Part shown: piece by piece, positions 42,469 to 57,753 of the stretch
Layout of the letters: each line of letters begins with the position of its first letter
Position numbering within the stretch: the stretch's first letter is position 1
From: an uncultured Desulfovibrio sp.
GTDB lineage: Bacteria > Desulfobacterota > Desulfovibrionia > Desulfovibrionales > Desulfovibrionaceae
Direction of reading: 5' to 3'
NCBI RefSeq assembly: GCF_944324935.1
Contig: NZ_CALUYG010000001.1
Coordinates: 62,001-126,000 of the forward strand
Length of the DNA: 64,000 nucleotides
Position numbers and translations under genes: made by a program
The notes under the pieces: model-generated
Told to the model about the DNA's origin: nothing
The model's database searches: none
Seen by the model: only the letters and a program-made list of their open reading frames with translations

Positions 42469-43647
42469 CAGGCCGATCTCCTCGTCGGTGAGGTAGCAGG
42501 CCGGGTCTTGCGCCCATTCGTCGCCGTAGTAGGCTTCGGCGCGGGCGCGGAAGTTGCCGCCGCAGATATTGAGAAAACGGCACTGGGCGCAGCGGCCCTT
42601 GACGTACTGTTTCTTGTCCTTGAGCTTGTGGAGCAGTTCGATGGAGGAATCGTCCCAGATGGCGGAGAAGGGGCGCTCCAGCACATTGCCGAAGGTGTGG
42701 TTGCGCCAGAACTGGTCGGCATGGACCTGCCCGTCCCAGGAGATGCAGCCGATGCCGCGCCCGGAGTTGTTGCCCTCGTTGTACTGGAGCAGCTCGAACA
42801 CTTCCTCGGCCCGCTTGGGATCCTCCCGCTTCAGGCGCATCCAGACGTAAGGGCCGTCGGCGTGGTTGTCCACGGTGAGGATCTCCTTGGGCTTGCCCTT
42901 GTCGAAGAGCGCGCGCGTCTCGTCCATGATGAGGTCGAGCACCTGCCGGGTCTCGGCATGGTCGAGGTCCTCCTTGATGAGCTCGGAGCCGCGCCCGGAA
43001 TAGACCAGATGATAGAAGCAGGCGCGCGGCACTTCCAGATCTTCCAGCAGGCGGAAGATGCCGGGGATCTCGGCCACGTTGCGCTTGTTGATGGTGAAGC
43101 GCAGGCCCACCTTGAGGCCTTCGGCCTGACAGTTGGCGATGCCTTCCAGCGCTTTTTTGAAGGAGCCGGGCACGCCGCGGAAGTGATCGTGCACCGCTTC
43201 CAGCCCGTCCAGCGAGATGCCCACATAGGAGAGGCCGACGCTCTTGAGTTCGCGGGCCTTTTCCTTGCTGATGAGCGTGCCGTTGGTGGAGATGACCGCC
43301 CGCATGCCCTTGGAGGTGGCATGGCTGGCCAGTTCCACGAGATCCTTGCGCACCAGCGGTTCGCCGCCGGAAAAGAGCATGACCGGCGCGCCGTAGGCCG
43401 CGAGGTCGTCGATCATTTCCCTGGCTTTTTCGGTGGAGATGGCGTCCGCGCCGTCCACATCCACGGCCTGGGCATAGCAATGCACGCATTTGAGGTTGCA
43501 GCGCCGGGTCATGTTCCAGACGACCACGGGTTTCTTGTCCTTGGAGAATTGCAGCAGATGGGAGGGGAGCTGCCCGGAGTGCCGGCCGTAGCGCAGCGCG
43601 TCCGAGGGCTCCACCTGCCCGCAATAGAGCTTGGAGATGCCGATCAT
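42466..43647 (-). CDS. ahbC: 12,18-didecarboxysiroheme deacetylase AhbC (radical SAM/SPASM)
   Basis: A 393-residue radical SAM enzyme that removes two acetate side chains from 12,18-didecarboxysiroheme to give iron-coproporphyrin III. The N-terminus MIGISKLYCGQVEPSDALRYG is characteristic of AhbC. The cluster motif is CNLKCVHC after WNMTRR, with the SAM-binding FSGGEP. The C-terminal Cys set is CAQCRFLNICGG, with a further Cys in DPACYL near the end. It begins nine bases after alaS and is separated from hemB by a 553-base structured spacer. Confidence 0.9.
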   Translation of the reverse strand: MIGISKLYCGQVEPSDALRYGRHSGQLPSHLLQFSKDKKPVVVWNMTRRCNLKCVHCYAQAVDVDGADAISTEKAREMIDDLAAYGAPVMLFSGGEPLVRKDLVELASHATSKGMRAVISTNGTLISKEKARELKSVGLSYVGISLDGLEAVHDHFRGVPGSFKKALEGIANCQAEGLKVGLRFTINKRNVAEIPGIFRLLEDLEVPRACFYHLVYSGRGSELIKEDLDHAETRQVLDLIMDETRALFDKGKPKEILTVDNHADGPYVWMRLKREDPKRAEEVFELLQYNEGNNSGRGIGCISWDGQVHADQFWRNHTFGNVLERPFSAIWDDSSIELLHKLKDKKQYVKGRCAQCRFLNICGGNFRARAEAYYGDEWAQDPACYLTDEEIGL

Positions 43648-43656
43648 ACTGTATCC

Positions 43657-46329
<2,673 letters not shown>

Positions 46330-46425
46330 GGGGGTTCCTCTTGTCGGGTGCGCGGGGACTGGGGGGAGGCTCCGCCGTGGCGGCGGCCGGGGCATCCCGG
46401 CCGTGCGGCATGGCGGCGGGCCGGC

Positions 46426-47514
<1,089 letters not shown>

Positions 47515-47545
47515 GTGGCTGCTCCAGAAAAAGAGAGATGATTGG

Positions 47546-47580
47546 CTGTACAGTCTAGCAGAGGCGGGGCGGCAAGGCAA
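47546..47580 (-). promoter_or_regulatory. recA promoter with CTGTACAG palindrome
   Basis: On the minus strand, TTGCCT (47580-47575), 17 bp, TAGACT (47557-47552). CTGTACAG (47546-47553) overlaps the end of the -10 box, where an SOS repressor would block transcription. The LexA site of this lineage is not known to me, so the operator role is inference. Confidence 0.45.
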
Positions 47581-47617
47581 CTTGTTCCACGCGCGGGGTC
47601 GCGCCCCCGCCAGGCGG

Positions 47618-47653
47618 CGAGAGGGCCGCATCCGTGGGGATACGACCCTCTCG
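47618..47653 (-). terminator. stem-loop between argJ and recA
   Basis: CGAGAGGG (47618-47625) pairs with CCCTCTCG (47646-47653), with an inner GCATCC/GGATAC-type helix. It lies downstream of argJ on the minus strand. No T-run follows. Confidence 0.45.
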
Positions 47654-47710
47654 CGACAGCGCAATAGAGCGTTTCAAACTGAAATCGTTCTAGAACCAGG
47701 ACGCCTCGCC

Positions 47711-47744
47711 GCAAACAAACAGCAATAGTGTTGACAGGCCCTGA
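47711..47744 (-). repeat. dispersed repeat, copy 2 (downstream of argJ)
   Basis: GCAAACAAACAGCAATAG then GTGTTGACAGGCCCT on the plus strand, close to copy 1 at 42435-42468. It sits 27 bases after the argJ stop. A TTCTAGAA site (47688-47695) lies just beyond. Confidence 0.6.
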
Positions 47745-47770
47745 GCCGCGACAGTGGGAACAAGCGCCGG

Positions 47771-48958
47771 TCAGGAACGGTAATCGGCGTTCAGGCTGAC
47801 ATAGTCATGGCTCAGGTCGGAGGCGTGCACGGCGGCCACGCCCGGCCCGTCGCCCAGCTCAATGCCGACCTCGATGTCCTTGCCCCTGAGCAGCTCGGCA
47901 AGCTGTTCTTCCAGATGATCGTTGACGGGCTGACCGTCGCGGAAGCGCTCCACGCCGCAGAGGGTGAGGCGCACGGCATCCGGGTCGATGACCACGCCGC
48001 TGCGGCCCACGGCCGCCACGATGCGGCCCCAGTTGGCGTCCTGCCCGTAGATGGCGGTCTTGACGAGCTGGGAATGGGCCACGGTGCGCGCCACCTGTTC
48101 GGCATCGGCATCGCTGGCCGCGCCGCAGACGCTGATGTGCATGACCTTGGTCGCGCCTTCGCCGTCCTTGACGAGCATCTGGGCCAGACGCCCCAGCACG
48201 TCGGTGAGGGCGTCCTCCAGTCGTTCGGCGTCCTGCGCGGCGGCGGCCGAAATGCCGGAAGCCCCGTTGGCCAGGCCGAGCACGGTATCGTTGGTGGAGG
48301 TATCGCCGTCAACGGTGACGCGGTTGAAGGTCTTGGCCACGGCGTGGGCGAACATGTCCTGCCAGGCCTCGCGTTCCACGGCGGCGTCGGTGAGCACCAC
48401 CGACAGCATGGTGGCCATGTTGGGGCAGATCATGCCCGCGCCCTTGGCCATGCCCGCAAGCCGCACCTCGCCGCCGGAAAGGCGCACCGTGCGGGTGACG
48501 AACTTGGGGAAAGCGTCGGTGGTCATAAAGGCGCGGGTGAAGCCTTCGGCATCCTGCGTGCCCAGGCTTTCGGCCAGCGCCGGCACGGCGGCGCGCCACA
48601 GATCCATCTTGAGCTGTGCGCCGATGACGCCGGTGGAGAGCGGCACGATCTCGTGCGGCGCAAGGCCCACGGCCTCCGCCACAAGGCGTTGCGTCTCGCG
48701 GCAGTTGTCGAGGCCTTCCCGGCCGGTGCAGGCATTGGCCTGCCCGGAGTTGGCCAGCACGGCGCGGGCCGTGCCGTAGCGGGCAAGGATCTCCTGCCCG
48801 ACCAGGACAGGAGCGGCCTTGAAGGCATTGGTGGTGAAGAGGGCGGCCATGACCGCCGGCCGGTCGGAGACGATAAGGCCGATGTCGTTGCGGCCGGGTT
48901 TCTTGAAGCCCGCGGCGGCAACGCCGATGCGGAAGCCCTGAGGCAGATCGTTTTTCAT
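47771..48958 (-). CDS. argJ: glutamate N-acetyltransferase/amino-acid acetyltransferase ArgJ
   Basis: A 395-residue enzyme that recycles the acetyl group from N-acetylornithine to glutamate, and may also use acetyl-CoA, in arginine synthesis. It self-cleaves before the Thr in GMICPNMATML to form alpha and beta chains; this motif is intact. Also seen are MTTDAFPKF, the DGDTSTNDT loop and the C-terminal SLNADYRS. ATG 48958 gives the family start MKNDLPQGFRIG, although the ribosome binding site is poor. It follows fusA by 108 bases, with a hairpin between. Confidence 0.95.
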   Translation of the reverse strand: MKNDLPQGFRIGVAAAGFKKPGRNDIGLIVSDRPAVMAALFTTNAFKAAPVLVGQEILARYGTARAVLANSGQANACTGREGLDNCRETQRLVAEAVGLAPHEIVPLSTGVIGAQLKMDLWRAAVPALAESLGTQDAEGFTRAFMTTDAFPKFVTRTVRLSGGEVRLAGMAKGAGMICPNMATMLSVVLTDAAVEREAWQDMFAHAVAKTFNRVTVDGDTSTNDTVLGLANGASGISAAAAQDAERLEDALTDVLGRLAQMLVKDGEGATKVMHISVCGAASDADAEQVARTVAHSQLVKTAIYGQDANWGRIVAAVGRSGVVIDPDAVRLTLCGVERFRDGQPVNDHLEEQLAELLRGKDIEVGIELGDGPGVAAVHASDLSHDYVSLNADYRS

Positions 48959-48990
48959 CCTTGACCCCGTGTAAGGCTGATACATGGAAC

Positions 48991-49034
48991 AAAGGCGGGA
49001 ATTCCGCCCTTTCGGACACAATTCCCGCCCTTTA
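48991..49034 (-). terminator. hairpin at the end of the rpsL-rpsG-fusA operon
   Basis: GGCGGGAATT (48994-49003) pairs with AATTCCCGCC (49020-49029). On the minus strand a short CTTTGTT follows. It is a likely weak terminator just after fusA. Confidence 0.55.
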
Positions 49035-49066
49035 CATCATCACAAGGCAACAGTCGCGACGTTGCG

Positions 49067-51145
<2,079 letters not shown>

Positions 51146-51243
51146 GGTCTTCCTCCCTGAGGGGATTATGGCTGTTTGATGCGTGAATCAACACCGCGCC
51201 CTTGCGGGCGCGGTGTGCTCGTTACCTGGAAAGAATGCGCGGC

Positions 51244-51747
<504 letters not shown>

Positions 51748-51822
51748 TCACCAGCCCCGCAGCGCCGGCGCGCCTCGGGCGCGGCCAGACGTTGCATGAC
51801 GTACGCCGTGCGCGGAAAAAAA

Positions 51823-52194
51823 CTACTTCGGACGCTTGGCGCCGTACTTGGAACGGCTCTTGCGGCGATCGGCCACACCGGAGGTGTCGAGGGTACCGCG
51901 GACGATGTGGTAACGCACGCCGGGCAAGTCCTTGACGCGGCCGCCGCGGATGAGCACCACGGAGTGCTCCTGAAGGTTGTGGCCTTCGCCGGGGATGTAG
52001 GCCGTCACTTCGATGCCGTTGGTCAGGCGCACGCGGGCGACCTTGCGGAGAGCGGAGTTCGGCTTCTTGGGGGTGGTGGTGTACACGCGGGTGCACACGC
52101 CGCGGCGCTGCGGGCAGGCCTGCAGGGCCGGGGTCTTCTTGCGCTTCACCACCGCTTTCCGCTCGATGCGGATGAGCTGGTTGATAGTAGGCAT
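51823..52194 (-). CDS. rpsL: 30S ribosomal protein S12
   Basis: A 123-residue decoding-centre protein. It has the highly conserved [22 protein letters not shown] and [14 protein letters not shown] segments, including the lysines whose mutation gives streptomycin resistance; here both are wild type. GGAGG is five bases from ATG 52194. It heads the str operon. Confidence 0.97.
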   Translation of the reverse strand: MPTINQLIRIERKAVVKRKKTPALQACPQRRGVCTRVYTTTPKKPNSALRKVARVRLTNGIEVTAYIPGEGHNLQEHSVVLIRGGRVKDLPGVRYHIVRGTLDTSGVADRRKSRSKYGAKRPK

Positions 52195-52332
52195 GAATTC
52201 CTCCAGATGGGTAAACCATATTGGGACGGCCGGCGGTATGCCGACACCGTCCAGAACGGCGCACTCTATGCGATATGCCGTTTCCTGTCAAGCGGCCCGG
52301 CCGGCGGGGCCGGGGAGCGATCCCGGGCCGCT

Positions 52333-53298
52333 TCAGTCCGTGCCGCCCCAGGCGCGGGGCAGGCGGCAGCGGGGCGGGAAGTCCCCTTCAAGATCGAGGG
52401 TCGGCTGACGCAGCAGGGCGGCGCAGATACCGGGCATGAGCGCATCGTCCCAGGGGATGATGTCGTAGATCTCGCCGGGGCCGCCCAGCGGATGTGCCGT
52501 CAGGCTGTCGTCATCGGCAAGGTGGTAGAGCATGAGCCCGCCGCCCTCGGCCTGATGCCGCTGGGACGAGCCACCCAGCAGCCAGCCGTCCGGCAGGCGC
52601 AGACAGCCGCGCAAAAAGTGGCTGTTCGTGATCTTCCAGCGCCGCACCTCGTGCAGCAGGCCATGTTCGTCCTCCCGGAAGCGGAAGAATTCGCCGCTGG
52701 CCGAGGAGCAGCAGTAGACGTCCCCTTCATGGACGCAGAGGGAGTGGGGGCAGTTCAGGCCGCCGGCCACGATGCGGGTCAGCGTATGTCCCTGATGGCG
52801 GCGCATGAAGCAGATGATCCCCCAGCCTTCCTTTTTCCAGGCGAGGGAGGAGCGTTTCCAGCGGTCGAAGGGCTGGTGGTTGAAGGCAGAGGCCAGCATG
52901 CCGTCATGCCACGGCACGAAGTCGTTGAGGTGGATGGCGTCCGGCGGCAGCACATCGCCCCAGCCTTCCAGCGGCGAGAGGGCGAGGCTGGCCGGCCCGC
53001 CGCTGTGGAGCAGGATGCGCGAATTGCCGGTGTCGGCGATGCCCAGCAGGGAGGGCCCCAGCGGCTTCACGCTATGGGCCAGGTTCTCGTGGGGACCGGG
53101 CAGGCGAACGGCGCTGAGCCCGGTGGCGTCCAGCCGTTGCAGCATGCTGTCCGAGGCGATGTGCAGCGCTCCGTCATGGAAGCAGATGCCGCAGACGCGC
53201 AGCACGTTACCGGGGCAGAACCAGAAGGCCTGCCGCTGTTCCACATCATAGCCTATGAGGGAGACGGCGCTGTTGACGCAGCCCAGCAAGACCCGCAT
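52333..53298 (-). CDS. beta-propeller-like protein of unknown function
   Basis: A 321-residue soluble protein. Repeated short strands with HDG, PPDAIHLNDF, GGLNCPHSLCVHEGDVYCCSSASGEFFRF and LPDGWLLGGSS suggest a six-bladed propeller similar to the TIGR03032/DUF4915 group. No enzymatic motif is recognised. Sixteen His/Cys-rich positions are scattered and do not form CxxCH. AAGGAG lies six bases before ATG 53298, which also removes a Ser/Pro-rich upstream tract. It is 55 bases after the small membrane protein gene in the same direction. Confidence 0.6.
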   Translation of the reverse strand: MRVLLGCVNSAVSLIGYDVEQRQAFWFCPGNVLRVCGICFHDGALHIASDSMLQRLDATGLSAVRLPGPHENLAHSVKPLGPSLLGIADTGNSRILLHSGGPASLALSPLEGWGDVLPPDAIHLNDFVPWHDGMLASAFNHQPFDRWKRSSLAWKKEGWGIICFMRRHQGHTLTRIVAGGLNCPHSLCVHEGDVYCCSSASGEFFRFREDEHGLLHEVRRWKITNSHFLRGCLRLPDGWLLGGSSQRHQAEGGGLMLYHLADDDSLTAHPLGGPGEIYDIIPWDDALMPGICAALLRQPTLDLEGDFPPRCRLPRAWGGTD

Positions 53299-53353
53299 GG
53301 GCGACTCCTTATGCGCGGCGGGAAACGGCGGCGGCGCGCGTGCGCCGCCCGCT

Positions 53354-53590
53354 TCAGCGCAGATCAAAAAGTTTCTTGAGCGAGAGCAGAAAGGCCGCCA
53401 GCCCCAGCAGCGCGGCCAATACCACGATGCGGCAGAGCCACAGCGCCGCGTACCCCAGGAAGACGCCCACGGCCACCGCCAGGATGAAGCGGATGGCGAC
53501 ATTGATGATACCGGGCGTGCCGGAGGTCCAGCGCACGGCCAGAAAGCCTACCGCACAAAGCAGGATCAGTCCCAGAAGTATGGCATACAC
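53354..53590 (-). CDS. small two-helix membrane protein (78 residues)
   Basis: A GTG-started protein consisting almost only of hydrophobic segments (about 2-20, 30-50 and 52-68), with a short basic tail (SLKKLFDLR). Function unknown. GGGGGGA lies 12 bases upstream of the GTG. It is one of three adjacent small membrane protein genes on the minus strand. Confidence 0.55.
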   Translation of the reverse strand: MYAILLGLILLCAVGFLAVRWTSGTPGIINVAIRFILAVAVGVFLGYAALWLCRIVVLAALLGLAAFLLSLKKLFDLR

Positions 53591-53654
53591 AGTGGTGTCC
53601 CCCCGGCTGTCGTCGTATGTTCGTCCGCGTGCGCGGCCTCGTCCCCACGCCTGG

Positions 53655-54098
53655 TCAGTGCGCGTCCAGCCCGTACACGACGCCCTTCAGCGCGAGCTCC
53701 GCCACATGGGGCAGGCTCAGCCAGGTCAGAGCCCCGACAAGGATCATGCGCAGCGGCGAGCGCTCGCGTTTGCCCCGCAGGCATTGCCACAGATAGCGGA
53801 TGCCGAGGAGGCAGACGAGCAGGGACAACAGCGTGTACGCCACGTCGAGCAGCGCCGACGCCACGCCCTGCGGCGACATCTCGCCCTCCTGGCGCAACAG
53901 CATCTCGCTCCCCCATTGCAGCAGCAGGCACAAGTGCAGCCATTTCAGCAGGAGCAGACAGCCCCCCGCGACCAAAATCGCCTGCCAGAGGCCCCAGCGC
54001 TTCGTCGGGCGTTCCCACAGGACGTATGCCGCCCCGGCGGCGCCGGCGAGGATCAGCAGCCAGCTTGCCGCATTCGCAAATGCTCCCCAAGTCTCCAT
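53655..54098 (-). CDS. small membrane protein (147 residues)
   Basis: A polytopic protein with about four hydrophobic segments (residues about 9-27, 40-62, 80-102 and 115-140), separated by short charged loops (ERPTKRWG, GKRERSP). Not recognised. The start METWGAFANAASW is the first ATG. It follows the 158-residue membrane protein gene by 54 bases. Confidence 0.6.
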   Translation of the reverse strand: METWGAFANAASWLLILAGAAGAAYVLWERPTKRWGLWQAILVAGGCLLLLKWLHLCLLLQWGSEMLLRQEGEMSPQGVASALLDVAYTLLSLLVCLLGIRYLWQCLRGKRERSPLRMILVGALTWLSLPHVAELALKGVVYGLDAH

Positions 54099-54152
54099 AA
54101 CGTTTTTCCCCGCGCGGTCGGGCTGCGCCGCACCGGCGTGTGCCGCCTTTTC

Positions 54153-54629
54153 CTATCTGTCGATGACCTGATAGAGCAGATACATGAACAGGGCAAACAG
54201 GAACAGCGGCATGAAGATGGTCAGCAGCCCCAGCCCCAGTTCCAGCCAGGCGAGGGTGGACAGGCACATGAACAGTATGGTGGGACTTCCCGGCGGCATG
54301 TTCCGCCAGTGCCGCCAGGCGGTAAAGATGATGACGCCGTTCAGCACCACGCCCAGCGGCGCCAGGTTGACCAGGAAGTGCTCCATCGTCATCCCGCCCA
54401 GCCGGTCGGGATCGGGGAGCTCGCCCGGCAGCAGCAGACAGGCCGCCACCAGAGAGACATGCAGCAGCAGACGGCAGATCAGCGTCCCCAGAAGCACCTT
54501 ATCAAGATGCGTTTGGGGCGGCAAGCGCCACAAATGGCGGATGGTCAGGACGGAAACGGCAAAATTGCCCAGAAGCGCCAGGCAGAGACCCGCCACGATG
54601 GCGCAGACTTCCCAACCATCCCAATCCAT
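54153..54629 (-). CDS. small membrane protein (158 residues)
   Basis: A polytopic protein with four hydrophobic segments (about 8-30, 45-66, 83-102 and 120-155). Loops carry HLWRLPPQTHLDK and RHWRNMPPGS. No family is recognised. ATG 54629 has GGGAGGC seven bases upstream; the frame further up is intergenic. It is the first of three neighbouring small membrane genes, which may form a complex (inference from clustering only). Confidence 0.6.
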   Translation of the reverse strand: MDWDGWEVCAIVAGLCLALLGNFAVSVLTIRHLWRLPPQTHLDKVLLGTLICRLLLHVSLVAACLLLPGELPDPDRLGGMTMEHFLVNLAPLGVVLNGVIIFTAWRHWRNMPPGSPTILFMCLSTLAWLELGLGLLTIFMPLFLFALFMYLLYQVIDR

Positions 54630-54707
54630 GTGTCTGCCTCCCGAAAAAGGACATCGGCCACGCGCAGGGAAGCACGAGGCCGGGGTGAACACGAGGGCGT
54701 GTCCCCT

Positions 54708-54741
54708 CCTGCCGCGGCGAGGCGTGCCCCGCCGCGACAGG
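54708..54741 (-). terminator. imperfect hairpin after leuB
   Basis: CCTGCCGCGGCG pairs with CGCCGCGACAGG (one mismatch) around a ten-base loop, eight bases after the leuB stop. No T-run follows. Confidence 0.4.
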
Positions 54742-54749
54742 ATACCGTA

Positions 54750-55823
54750 TTACAGGCGTTCGATGACCAGACGCCCCATTTCCTTGCAGCCGACGAGGGT
54801 CTTGCCGGCTTCCATGATGTCGCCGGTGCGGTAGCCGTCGGCCAGCGTGGTGCGCACGGCCTTTTCCACGGCGGCGGCTTCCTCTTCCAGCTTGAAGGCC
54901 ATACGCAGGAGCATGGCGGCGGACAGGATGGTGGCCAGCGGATTGACCTTGTCCTGCCCGGCGATGTCCGGGGCCGAGCCGTGGATGGGCTCGAAGAGGC
55001 CCGGGCCGGACGCGCCCAGCGAGGCCGAGGGCAGCATGCCCAGCGAACCGGTGATGACCGAGGCTTCGTCGGAGAGGATGTCGCCGAAGATGTTGCCGGT
55101 CACGATGACGTCGAACTGCGAGGGATCGCGCACCAGCTGCATGGCCGCGTTGTCCACATACATGTGGCTGAGCTCGATGTCCGGGTAGTCCTTGTGGGTC
55201 TCCTCGACCACGCTCTTCCAGAGGCGGGAGGTCTCGAGCACGTTGCTCTTTTCCACGGAACAAACCTTCTTGCGGCGCTGGCGGGCGGCCTCGAAGGCCA
55301 CCCTGGCGATGCGGCGCACTTCCTCTTCGCTGTAGATCATGGTGTTGAAGCCCACGCGCTGGCCGTCGCGGGTCTCGATGCCGCGCGGCTCGCCGAAATA
55401 GATGTCGCCGGTGAGTTCGCGCACCACGATGAGGTCAAGCCCGCGGGCGGCCACATCGGGCCGCAGCAGGCAGGCCCCGGCCAGTTCGGGCAGGAGCATG
55501 GCCGGGCGCAGATTGGCGAAAAGGCCGAGGGCCTTGCGGATGCCGAGCAGGCCCTTTTCCGGGCGGATGGACGGATCGAGATTGTCCCACTTGGGGCCGC
55601 CCACGGCCGCCAGGAAGACGGCGTCGGCCTTGCGGCAGGCCTCGATGGTGGCTTCGGGCAGGGGGCCGCCCGTGGCGTCGATGGCCGCGCCGCCGATGAG
55701 CGCGGTCTCGAACACGAATTCATGGCCGAATTTGGCCGCCACGGCCTTGAGCACGGCCACGCCCTGTTCCATGATCTCGGGGCCGCTGAAGTCCCCGGGC
55801 AGCAGACAGATGGTCTTTTTCAT
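54750..55823 (-). CDS. leuB: 3-isopropylmalate dehydrogenase
   Basis: A 357-residue NAD-dependent oxidative decarboxylase, third step of leucine synthesis. It has the substrate-binding [14 protein letters not shown], the catalytic Tyr/Lys/Asp region ([30 protein letters not shown]), and the NAD motif [14 protein letters not shown]. The ATG at 55823 starts [11 protein letters not shown]. An intrinsic terminator lies between leuD and this gene, so leuB expression may be set apart from leuACD. Confidence 0.96.
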   Translation of the reverse strand: MKKTICLLPGDFSGPEIMEQGVAVLKAVAAKFGHEFVFETALIGGAAIDATGGPLPEATIEACRKADAVFLAAVGGPKWDNLDPSIRPEKGLLGIRKALGLFANLRPAMLLPELAGACLLRPDVAARGLDLIVVRELTGDIYFGEPRGIETRDGQRVGFNTMIYSEEEVRRIARVAFEAARQRRKKVCSVEKSNVLETSRLWKSVVEETHKDYPDIELSHMYVDNAAMQLVRDPSQFDVIVTGNIFGDILSDEASVITGSLGMLPSASLGASGPGLFEPIHGSAPDIAGQDKVNPLATILSAAMLLRMAFKLEEEAAAVEKAVRTTLADGYRTGDIMEAGKTLVGCKEMGRLVIERL

Positions 55824-55858
55824 TGCAGTACCTCGCGGGGCCCCGGCCCCGGCTGTGG

Positions 55859-55891
55859 GAAAAAAGGCCCGGAGCCGTCCGACTCCGGGCC
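55859..55891 (-). terminator. intrinsic terminator inside leu operon (leuD-leuB)
   Basis: On the minus strand, GGCCCGGAG pairs perfectly with CTCCGGGCC around an eight-base loop, followed by six T residues. It lies six bases after leuD and 36 bases before leuB. Confidence 0.85.
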
Positions 55892-55897
55892 GAAAAA

Positions 55898-56398
55898 CTA
55901 GCCCTGGGCGGCCAGACGTTCCTTGACGTAATTCACGAGACCGCCCTTTTCCACGATGCGGGCCATGGAGGCCGGCAGGGGCGGGCAGGCGATCTCCACG
56001 CCGTTGGTCAGGTCGCGGATGACGCCGGCGGCGGCATCGATCTCCAGCTCGTCGCCGTCGTTGAGCTTGTCCACATCATCGCCCACTTCCAGCAGGAGCA
56101 GGCCCATGTTGAAGGCGTTGCGGTAGAAGATGCGGGCAAAGCTGTGCCCGACCACCACCGGGATGCCCGCGCCGAGGATGGCGATGGGCGCGTGTTCGCG
56201 GGAGGAGCCGCACCCGAAGTTGCGCCCCGCCACCATGATGTCGCCGGGCGTGACGCGCTTCACCCAGTCCGGTTCCAGCCCGGCCATGCAGTTCTCGCCC
56301 AGCTTCTTGGGGTCGGTGGTCACGAGGAAGCGCGCGGGGATGATGGCGTCCGTATCGATATGTTCGCCCACCTTGTGGGCCTTACCCTTGAATTTCAT
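55898..56398 (-). CDS. leuD: 3-isopropylmalate dehydratase small subunit
   Basis: A 166-residue swivel domain of isopropylmalate isomerase. It has [27 protein letters not shown] (the conserved substrate-binding loop) and [15 protein letters not shown]. This is the short, archaeal/HACN-type form common in anaerobes, shorter than the about 200-residue enterobacterial LeuD. AGGAGAAC precedes the ATG. It follows leuC by 15 bases. Confidence 0.95.
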   Translation of the reverse strand: MKFKGKAHKVGEHIDTDAIIPARFLVTTDPKKLGENCMAGLEPDWVKRVTPGDIMVAGRNFGCGSSREHAPIAILGAGIPVVVGHSFARIFYRNAFNMGLLLLEVGDDVDKLNDGDELEIDAAAGVIRDLTNGVEIACPPLPASMARIVEKGGLVNYVKERLAAQG

Positions 56399-56413
56399 GA
56401 TCTGTTCTCCTGC

Positions 56414-57676
56414 TTACAGTTGGTCGGGACCGGCCACGCAGCCCGCCACGGCGCTGGCGGCCGCCACCACGGGGCTGGCAAGATAGACTTCGGACTGCAG
56501 GCTGCCCATGCGGCCGCGGAAGTTGCGGTTGGTGGTGGCCACGGCGCGTTCGCCGTCGCCGAGGATGCCCATGTGGCCGCCGAGGCAGGGGCCGCAGGTG
56601 CAGGGGCCGACGATGCAGCCCGCATCCATGAAGGTCTCCAGCAGGCCTTCCTTGAGGCTCTGCTTCCAGACGGTGGGGGTGGAGGGCAGCACGATGCAGC
56701 GCACGCCCTTGGCCACCTTGCGGCCGCGCAGGATCTCCGCCGCGTCGCGCATGTCACTGATGCGGCCATTGGTGCAGGAGCCTATGACCACCTGCTGGAT
56801 GGGGGTATCCCGCACGTCGGAGACGTTCTTCACGTTGGAGGGCAGGTGCGGACAGGCCACCACCGGTTCCTGACCGGTGACGTCGATGTCCACCACGCGT
56901 TCGTACTGCGCGCCGGGATCGGCGGCCAGTTCCAGCGTCACGCCGGGGCGGCCGTGTTCGGCGCAGTAACGGCGGGTCTGCTCATCCACGGCGAAGAGGC
57001 CCACTTTGCCGCCGGCCTCGATGGCCATATTGGCGATGGTCAGGCGGCCTTCCACCGGCAGGTCGTCGATGACCTTGCCGCCGAATTCCAGGGCCTTGTA
57101 GAGCGCGCCGTCCACGCCGATGGTCTTGATGAGCAGGAGCATGAGGTCCTTGGCCCGCAGCCAGCGGGGCATGTCGCCCGTCACGTTGACGCGGATGGTG
57201 GGCGGCACCTTGAACCAGGTCTCGCCCAGGGCCATGCCGGCGGCGATGTCGGTGGAGCCCATGCCCGTGGCGAAGGCCCCGAGGCCGCCGTAGGTGCAGG
57301 TATGGCTGTCCGCGCCGATGACCACGTCCCCCGGGCCCACCAGACCGCGTTCGGGCAACAGGGTGTGCTCCACGCCGCAGTCGCCGCCTTCATAGTAATG
57401 GGTGATGCCCATCTCTTCGGCGAATTTGCGCGTCACCATAACCTGATTGGCGGAGTCGATGTCCTTTTGCGGGGTGAAATGGTCCATGACCAGCGCGATC
57501 TTGTCCTTGTCGAAGACCTGTTTCGCGCCCATGCCGCGGAAGGACTTGATGGCCAGCGGGCCGGTGATGTCGTTGGCCAGCACCAGGGAAAGGCGGCACT
57601 GCACGATCTGTCCGTCACGCTCGATGACGTCGTCCGTATGGGCCTGCAAAATTTTCTGTGCAAGCGTCTGAGGCAT
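56414..57676 (-). CDS. leuC: 3-isopropylmalate dehydratase large subunit
   Basis: A 420-residue aconitase-like subunit carrying the [4Fe-4S] cluster. The cluster Cys are in GSCTNGR and in CxPCxGxC-like CGPCLGGH (Cys pair). The substrate site GADSHTCTYGG is clear. The 420-residue length and pairing with the short LeuD place it in the archaeal-type group. AAAGGAG precedes the ATG. It follows leuA by 77 bases, which contain the hairpin TGGCGGC/GCCGCCA. Confidence 0.95.
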   Translation of the reverse strand: MPQTLAQKILQAHTDDVIERDGQIVQCRLSLVLANDITGPLAIKSFRGMGAKQVFDKDKIALVMDHFTPQKDIDSANQVMVTRKFAEEMGITHYYEGGDCGVEHTLLPERGLVGPGDVVIGADSHTCTYGGLGAFATGMGSTDIAAGMALGETWFKVPPTIRVNVTGDMPRWLRAKDLMLLLIKTIGVDGALYKALEFGGKVIDDLPVEGRLTIANMAIEAGGKVGLFAVDEQTRRYCAEHGRPGVTLELAADPGAQYERVVDIDVTGQEPVVACPHLPSNVKNVSDVRDTPIQQVVIGSCTNGRISDMRDAAEILRGRKVAKGVRCIVLPSTPTVWKQSLKEGLLETFMDAGCIVGPCTCGPCLGGHMGILGDGERAVATTNRNFRGRMGSLQSEVYLASPVVAAASAVAGCVAGPDQL

Positions 57677-57689
57677 AGAATACTCCTTT

Positions 57690-57708
57690 GTGGCGGCTCA
57701 TTGCCGCC
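57690..57708 (-). other. hairpin in the leuA-leuC spacer
   Basis: TGGCGGC-TCATT-GCCGCCA, a 7-bp perfect stem just before the leuC ribosome binding site. A C/G-rich palindrome CCCCGCGGGG lies nearby. It could modulate leuC translation. Confidence 0.4.
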
Positions 57709-57753
57709 AGATATGGGAAAAATACGTCCGCCCGCGCCCCCGCGGGGGAAGCG

